From Zygnema cylindricum (taxonomy: Eukaryota > Streptophyta > Zygnematophyceae > Zygnematales > Zygnemataceae): a DNA stretch of 64,000 nt. The position numbers and the translations under genes are program-made. The notes beneath the pieces are model-generated. The model was not told the origin of the DNA. It did no database searches and was given only the letters and a program-made list of their open reading frames with translations. Of this stretch, positions 57,147 to 64,000 are shown one piece after another (the first letter of the stretch is position 1; each line of letters begins with the position of its first letter). The stretch spans positions 1 through 64,000 of the forward strand of contig JBBHKE010000162.1 of assembly GCA_037447655.1 (NCBI GenBank). Reading direction: 5' to 3'.

Positions 57147-58136
57147 TTACAATACAGGATAGACCCGACAAGCAAACACCGTCGACCGGAGTTTACAACC
57201 GGGAAATACCATGAATTCAGTGACAGATGTCGTCCTATCTTTCTCCGACAATTGGTCCTCAAAATAGGAAAGAAGCTTTACATGAGGGTCCTTGACAGGA
57301 GTGCCTTTCCCCACACGAATTAGTGTGGCAGGAGGATTGAAGGAAAAGGCGAGACGCTGAAACTTCCAGACAGCCATGGCCACCGAGGCAAAGGACGATT
57401 TGAGCTCATCATTACCGTTGAAAAAATCATCACCGTTGACCGAATCATTACCGTTGACCAGATCCGACACTAAATTCTTATTTTCCATCGTACCCATTAA
57501 ACTTTCTGTAAATAATAACCATTTTATCTTCACAAATTCGGCAAAAGGCTCCGAATTTTTTAAAACCGAAGCGACATTCGATTCCACCAACGTTCTATAT
57601 TCGGCGAAAAAATACGAAGAACGAGAATTGGGATCGATCGACGAATGACCTCCCCTTTGAAAACTCTCATTTTCAAAATCCAGAAAAAGAAGATGAAGCA
57701 AATAACCTGACAATGCCTTATGAAAGTCGCCAATTTCCCCCAATTTTGCATTTGGGTACAACATTTTCAAAACTTGCATATCTATATTTTTTGTCTTCAT
57801 TCTCCCTGTAAAAGCTCTCACAAAACCAGTAGTCTCACTAGGGAGATTCGACATTTCTGTCTGTATATGAGATGGAGAAGACCCATTTACGGCATAAAAT
57901 CCGCTATCCACGGGAACGCTGGCGGTTTCCACTTCCGCGACAGTTTTGCTGACGTCATCAATATCTTTTTCGAGTTTGCTGACGTCATTTTTGGCAGATT
58001 CCAGCCGCTTTACATTTTCCAGAAGCTCTTGGAGAAGGCGATTTTTTTCTTCAAAACTCCGGATGTCCGTATTTTTTTCCTCTATCTCCTTTGTTAAGAG
58101 GGGCGAATAGGACGCATGTGAGTACGTAATCTCCAT
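57147..58136 (-). CDS. GIL1-like (DUF641-associated) protein, short form
   Basis: Intronless, 329 aa plus stop. In GIL1/IRKI-type plant proteins, a DUF641 coiled-coil N-terminus precedes a conserved C-terminal region; Arabidopsis GIL1 affects light-dependent loss of gravitropism, molecular role unknown. Here a coiled coil (about 15-70) is followed by the C-terminal signatures: SVLKNSEPFAEFVKIKWLLF (about 195-215), VWKFQRLAFSF (256-266, compare IWLLHCLAFSL in GIL1) and FMVFPGCKLRSTVFACRVY (308-326, compare FTVVPGFKIG...QVYL). A short Asn/Gly/Asp repeat (about 230-247) interrupts it. The DUF641 N-terminal block seems missing: the protein is about 140 residues shorter than GIL1, with no upstream exon found. 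No signal or membrane segment. The family call is from remembered motifs. Confidence 0.75.
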   Translation of the reverse strand: MEITYSHASYSPLLTKEIEEKNTDIRSFEEKNRLLQELLENVKRLESAKNDVSKLEKDIDDVSKTVAEVETASVPVDSGFYAVNGSSPSHIQTEMSNLPSETTGFVRAFTGRMKTKNIDMQVLKMLYPNAKLGEIGDFHKALSGYLLHLLFLDFENESFQRGGHSSIDPNSRSSYFFAEYRTLVESNVASVLKNSEPFAEFVKIKWLLFTESLMGTMENKNLVSDLVNGNDSVNGDDFFNGNDELKSSFASVAMAVWKFQRLAFSFNPPATLIRVGKGTPVKDPHVKLLSYFEDQLSEKDRTTSVTEFMVFPGCKLRSTVFACRVYPVL

Positions 58137-58137
58137 T

Positions 58138-58440
58138 TCCAGTCCGTACAGTCCGTACAGTCCGTACAGTTAATAGATTTGCAAGGGGAGAGGTCGCCGA
58201 ACTTGATGGAGAAGCGCGGGACAAGAGAGCAGAGGATAGAGGGGAGGGAGAAGGGAGGAGAGAGTAGAGATGAGGGAGAAGGGAGGAGAGAGGACAGGGA
58301 AGAGAGTGAAGAGAGACGAGAGAAGAGATACCTAAAGAACTGAAGGTAGAATGGAATGAGTCCCTTGACTTTTGAATCCAGTCAAAATTCGCTGCATTCA
58401 CACTAGAAATGGATGAAGAATGAGATGAGGAAATGAATGT
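58138..58440 (-). promoter_or_regulatory. Leader/promoter of the GIL1-like gene
   Basis: Just upstream of the ATG (minus strand) are three tandem copies of the 9-mer GTCCGTACA (58141-58169). A CT-rich stretch on the minus strand (58200-58330), typical of leaders in this genome, follows. Confidence 0.4.
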
Positions 58441-58819
58441 CCTTTTTTTTTGTTTGGACGTGAATCACCCTTGACGTCACCTCACGTCAACAAAAACGTC
58501 GCGATGCGATTCATGTTGCCGTACGATTAGTCGCCGATGACTCAAATCCGTCCGTACCAACCATCGGTAAGAAAGGGGAAGGACGTTTCGTCAAAGTTCC
58601 ATAGATTTTTTAAGTTTACATTTTATTACGTTTTATTTTAGATGATTTTGATTCGCTATCTTTTTATGGGTTAGCATTTTAGAAAATTTCGTTACAGTAC
58701 GGATCATTCATTCGGGATACGACTTCATGTTTTTTCAAAGTCGTATTTCTGCATTCCGAAAAGGTTTTCCGGAAAAGAAGATGACTTACCACAGTTGTCA
58801 AGTTTTGACGCACTTGACC
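58441..58819. other. Intergenic
   Basis: CACGTCAAC/ACGTCACC motifs at about 58470-58495 resemble ACGT-core plant promoter elements. No gene. Confidence 0.35.
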
Positions 58820-58881
58820 GTATGTTTTGTCCGTCGCTACGCTCCAAATCGTATGTTTTGTCCGTCACTACGCTCCAAAAA
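58820..58881. repeat. Tandem duplication, 2 x 31 bp
   Basis: GTATGTTTTGTCCGTCGCTA and the following CGCTCCAAA are repeated once with two changes. Confidence 0.9.
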
Positions 58882-61800
58882 GGTTGACAGCCGAGCGGTC
58901 GACCTGTTTGGCGCCTCTGTTTTTGTTTTTTTGCGGAATGAATGGTACGGGATCATTCGTTTCCTCATCTCATTCATCATCCATTTCTAGTGTGAATGCA
59001 CCAACTACTATTGTAGAACCTACCATGGAAAACCATATGCTAAAAGGGGGAAAGGTAAAAAAAAGCATTTAAAGACAGAAAGAGAAAAGACAAAATGGAA
59101 AGTCTAAAAGATAGGCTAAACAAAGGAAACGCTAACTAAAACAAGTATTTATCACCGCTAACCAAACCAAATTTTTATCACCACTAACTTAAACAAGTAT
59201 CTAATTGGCTCACTACAAAAAGTCAATGCCCACAAAGAGAAGAAGCGTGAATAGGTAACTACCACAACCTTTACAAGCTAAGGTTCCCAAATGCGAAGGT
59301 AGTGGATGTGGATTGGATCCCCTCGTGGACGATCTGGAAGCCCCCCCCCCCCTCGTCATTTGCCATCGGGCTTCATCAGAGGAGGGTCGCGACTTGAGCT
59401 CCTCAAATGGTAGCTAATACACGTTAGAGGATGGAAAAACAATAGCAAACTGGGTGGAGGGCTCCCCCGAACTCTGTAGTCAATGTTGGGCTGCAAAGGA
59501 ATTCGTCCCGGGACATGTCTACAAATCCAAAAATGGAGCAAACTGGCTACCGAGAATTGATGATTATAATCTCGTCTTTTTCAAAATCGTAAGATATAGA
59601 AGCCGCCACGCCCATATGCAATAACCCACGAGAAGAAACAAGTGACTTAGTATAAACCGTGAGAACCATAAAGCTCATGGTCCTATGAGCACCGTGTAGG
59701 AAAATTAAGTCAACTCATAGATTTCAATAAGGTTACCTTGGGGGAGGAGGGAGAACCATGTGAAAAACATGTTTTTTTACGATGTACACTATTTCGAACC
59801 CGACGGTCCTATTGATATCTCGCAGCGAATCTTGCGGAAAAACACGTTCCCTTCCATGAGAGTAGGGAAAAAAACAAACCCCTTCAAAATCAATGTCATT
59901 TGTAAATATTAGGCATAATCCTTGTATATGGTGATGATGCGAACCCATAGGTAGAGGTGAAGGAGACGTGACCTATTTAAGCGTCAAACATTATGTTGAA
60001 GAACTTAGCGTGTGTTGTAGTCACGCACCAACTAAAAACTTACACACATACATGATTAAAAACAAATGGCGTTTTTAATATATTTTGAAGTTTAATGGTT
60101 GTTAGTTCCTCTCATATGTATTGTTGCGATTGAAAGCTGTTTTCAACAATGAGAAATGGAAAAGGTCATCTTGAAACCTAACGTCAAGCGATACAAGTGC
60201 ACGAGTCTAGAGAAGAATAATAGGGAAAAATGGTAGGCGCCACCAAAGCGTAAGTACCCAAATATGTCGCTTGCGTTTTGTCACAACATCAAGCCCAAAT
60301 CGCCATTACAAATTAGGAGACTCACAAACTTGTTGATGAGCAGATGATTACGTGTTCAGTCATTTTGCATGTGCCCAATTAGGTGGTGCAACACACACGA
60401 AAAAAAAACAGCTAACGACTACATTGAGATGAGTGCAAAATAAAGCCGTTGCGAGTAAAATTTGTGCAAAAAAAAATAGCTTTAGTAATATAGCGTATTT
60501 AGTACAATCAACAACAAAAAAACATGTAAAATAACCCATAGCTGATGCTCGATAAGCTTAAAGGTAGTCAATAACAGAAAAAGATGCTCCTAAATGGTCA
60601 TCCACGTGCCATATCTAATATCCGAAGGTGCCAACATCATCCAAGGGACATAAAAAAAAAGTTGAGTTACCTAGACTTGAAACAAAAAAATATATATACT
60701 GGGTCTATAGGGGATAACGCTTGCCTAACTTTTCTTTAGCTTAAGAAGACATTCATCTATAATGAATTCGTTTATCTTATTATTTAAAGTTTAGGCTATC
60801 GGAATTAATTTATAGACACACTTTGATACCAGATACAACTCCGTTGTAATTGTATTCGTTATAAACACCAAAGTTGTGAGTTGAAAGATAATTGTGAAGT
60901 GCTCTTTATAGCTGAAAACACACATCGACCACCAATTAAAGATACATTAACTCTTTGAGGGCTAAAGTAACATACATATGGTAACCACAAAAAAGAAACA
61001 ATTAAATGGTCCACATTTAAAAGCGGTAAAATATTATGAAGAATATGCGCTGTGCCACTTAAAAAACTAGTTTAAGCAAAAGTTGAAATTTGGTTCAGTA
61101 ATGGTTGTATAATGGTTTAGTTATGGTTTTGTTATGGTTCAGTTATGGCGTTCAAATATGGTTTTGGGAAAACTATATCTTGCAAAAGTTCGTAAAACTT
61201 TACAAATATACTTCTTATGAAGAGGCGAGGGATTTGGCTCAAAGATCTAATTAACGTTTATGGATACAAGTGAAAAAAATAAATAAGATCATGCACCTGA
61301 AAAAAATTAAAGATGTATTAAATAAAGATGCTCAAAGTCATAGCCAATTTAAATGTTAAAGTGACTATATCAAAGAACAAAGATGGTTAAGAGCCTAATG
61401 AGCTTAAACAACCAAAAATAATTTGAAAGAACAACAACGATGGACGCTTTATTCTAGTTTAGTAGTGGAGCTTGGTAATAGGGGGCAACGCCAACAGGGT
61501 GATAAGGAAAAACAAATGACTCCGTTTGTGTGTATTTTTTGCGATAAATATCAATCCCTCTCCTAAAAAAAATCAGCCCGAAGCCTTAGTCTCGCAAGCG
61601 CGATTGGCTCTCGTGTTCGGTCGTGAGATAGTCACCGAAAGTGGACACATGAATGATAGTGTTATGGCTCATTTTTTGTGACAAATTTGTTTGACGGGTT
61701 TAACAAAGGTGACGGATGATCCAAGTTTGTACTCATGGAAGAGGGTAACACTAAAGGCAACGTCCAATAAAATTAAAGCCTTTAACGAGCTAACAATCAT

Positions 61801-62640
61801 ATGAAAGTTATTTTTGCCGTATAAAAATGAAAGTAAGTTGTCCTACACCTGGAGTCATAATACGTGATCTGGTTTTCACACATGATCTCATAAATTCTCT
61901 AAAATTTGGATATCATATGCACTAGTTTGCACATGTACAGTAAGGCACCATGGGTGGACTTGCTTTTACCGATAGAATTGATGTGGGCTCTTAGAAAAAG
62001 CCATTTGTGGGAGTTAGGACCTGCTATATAGCTATTATGGTTTTGTTTAGAGATACGAGGTCGTAACAAATTCATCCCCATAAAAAAAGTGTGGTTACAC
62101 TGGTATTTGTGTGACATAAAGATAAAATATGATATTTGAGAAAAATTCGTAGGACAAGGTCAACAATAAAAGGTGGAATAGAAAATGTGTCGCAAAGCAA
62201 TTTTGGAATAAGGTTCTTAAAGGTTTTTGGTCTTGTACATTTGTGCTCATATCTACGTTTGTAATCATACCCTGGCTTGAATTATTAATTTGGTTTTCGT
62301 TTTTGTTCTTATTTGTGTGCATCAATGTATATGCGTTTGCATAGCGGATTAGTGAATGGTTTCAATGCAATCATTATAAGAGAGATCCATGGTTAGGATG
62401 ATTTTCAATGGAGGGTAAATACTGTCACTTGAAATGCCCTAACGAAGCTCTATCTAACTCAAATAAGATGGCCTCGAGCGTGACACACATCACTTTTAAA
62501 GGGTCATGAGTGTGTTATCCGTAGGATTACGAGTTTAGATGTTCTCAAGCCTTTGTCTTGTAGTTTGAAATTATATTGTAATTGAAAATAATGTCATTAC
62601 TGGGAGGTATATTTTGTAATATTTTACATCTGAAGCCTCT
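58882..62640. other. Intergenic, no gene recognised
   Basis: About 3.7 kb with only short frames. A 12-base poly-C lies at 59341-59352. A TTATGGTT-type array (GGTTTAGTTATGGTTTTGTT) lies at about 61097-61160. The stretch has fewer of the inverted-repeat elements that crowd the rest of the window and may be an older, unrelated repeat. Confidence 0.5.
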
Positions 62641-63150
<510 letters not shown>

Positions 63151-63720
63151 ATTTTGAAATCCTTAATAAGTGTTTTTTCACTTTTTAATATTTTACCAAA
63201 AAGTTAATTAATGTCTCTCCCAAAAGTTTTACGACAAAAACCTTTACCACTGACTGCCTAAATTTGTTAGTAATAAATCTCATACCACTTGTAGATTGTT
63301 ATTTTGTTTAAATATTTCACTTCTACAGGGTACATACAAGATCACAAATATCACCCTAAAATTTCCGTAAACATTTACATTTGTAATGTATAATAACATT
63401 GAAAACCAAAAGTTTCCCTCTATCTTTTTAACAACACTTTTAAAAGGGCTGGAAGATCACCACTTTACCATTTGTTGTTGGTAATTCTAACGATCAAAGT
63501 GTCAATTGGGTGGACAAACATAATTACAATTATGGATGTGTGAGTTTTTATAACTATCAAGAGCGTTGGAATGCAAATGGTGAAATTCGTGGCGAAACAT
63601 ACTCCAAATGCTTCCTATCACAACATTTTCTAGTTTCTACAATGGCAACTTATTTACAAAGCGATTTTTTCTCTTATTCGTTTGTTCCTGTCTTTTCTTT
63701 AATTTTTTTATTTCCTCTTG
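63151..63720. other. Intergenic
   Basis: No gene recognised. A frame at 63510-63749 ends in the neighbouring transposon and is probably chance. Confidence 0.4.
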
Positions 63721-63722
63721 TT

Positions 63723-64000
63723 AGGGTGCGTCTCCATGTGCCTAAGTAAGGGTTTTTTTTTGTCGTTTTCTTGTAAAACTTAGAGCCATACCGCGTAAGT
63801 TTCAACCGTACAAAAAAATAGAGAAAATGAGAAGTACATTTTGCGTCATCATCAAATTCAACATGTACTACATGTTGTCGTTTTGTGTCATTCGACCCAA
63901 GGCCACGCCAAAAAACGTCATCTTCAAACTTTTCTTTAAAACACAGGGAATATGTGTTTTAAAACAAAGAATTTTCGAAAAACAAATAGAAACACACAGT
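63723..64000. mobile_element. Harbinger-like TIR element (37928 family), cut by the window end
   Basis: TTA + GGGTGCGTCTCCATGTG starts a copy that follows the reverse complement of 38949 leftward (TAAGGGTTTTTTTTTGTCGT, then TTCGACCCA and AAAAACGTCATCTTCAAAC). Confidence 0.85.

Overview
The window reads as nuclear DNA of a green-lineage (streptophyte) eukaryote. It has intron-containing genes, telo-box (AAACCCTAA-type) motifs upstream of a translation-associated gene, a GIL1/DUF641-like protein (a family known from land plants), plant-type copia and chromovirus-type gypsy retrotransposons, and LINE reverse transcriptase debris. The species cannot be named from the sequence. An 801-base run of N (24748-25548) is an assembly gap.

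Four genes are well supported. (1) A zuotin/DNAJC2 (ZRF) co-chaperone lies on the minus strand, 18256 to 11161. Four exons rebuild to 818 codons in frame, with a J domain split by intron 1, a charged ribosome-binding region and two C-terminal SANT domains. (2, 3) Two tandem, same-strand atypical Hsp70 genes of the HSPA12 type occupy 42711-45169 (560 aa) and 49016-51314 (580 aa). Each has two exons and a phase-2 intron at the same protein position. (4) A single-exon GIL1-like protein lies on the minus strand, 58136 to 57147.

Most of the rest is layered transposon debris: a 5'-truncated copia element with its 3' LTR (left edge) and a probable solo LTR of the same family (52.2 kb); LINE fragments in opposite orientations (5.6-7.8 kb); a degenerate gypsy chromovirus on the minus strand (about 25.8-32.4 kb) with gag, integrase and chromodomain remnants; hAT-like elements with short transposase remnants; Stowaway-like elements (TA target); several Harbinger-like families (TWA target); and a 1.7-kb foldback element. 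Several insertions are proven by an uninterrupted second copy inside the same window.

The most unusual structure is in the zuotin gene. Segments of roughly 130-175 bp that span splice junctions are tandemly copied into the adjoining introns, so the introns carry arrays of exon edges with donor or acceptor sites. This is clear at both ends of intron 1 and is also seen at the intron 2/exon 3 and exon 3/intron 3 junctions. Functionally, the window combines an Hsp40 of the ribosome-associated chaperone type with two divergent Hsp70-like ATPases. That is suggestive, but the sequence does not prove that they work together.
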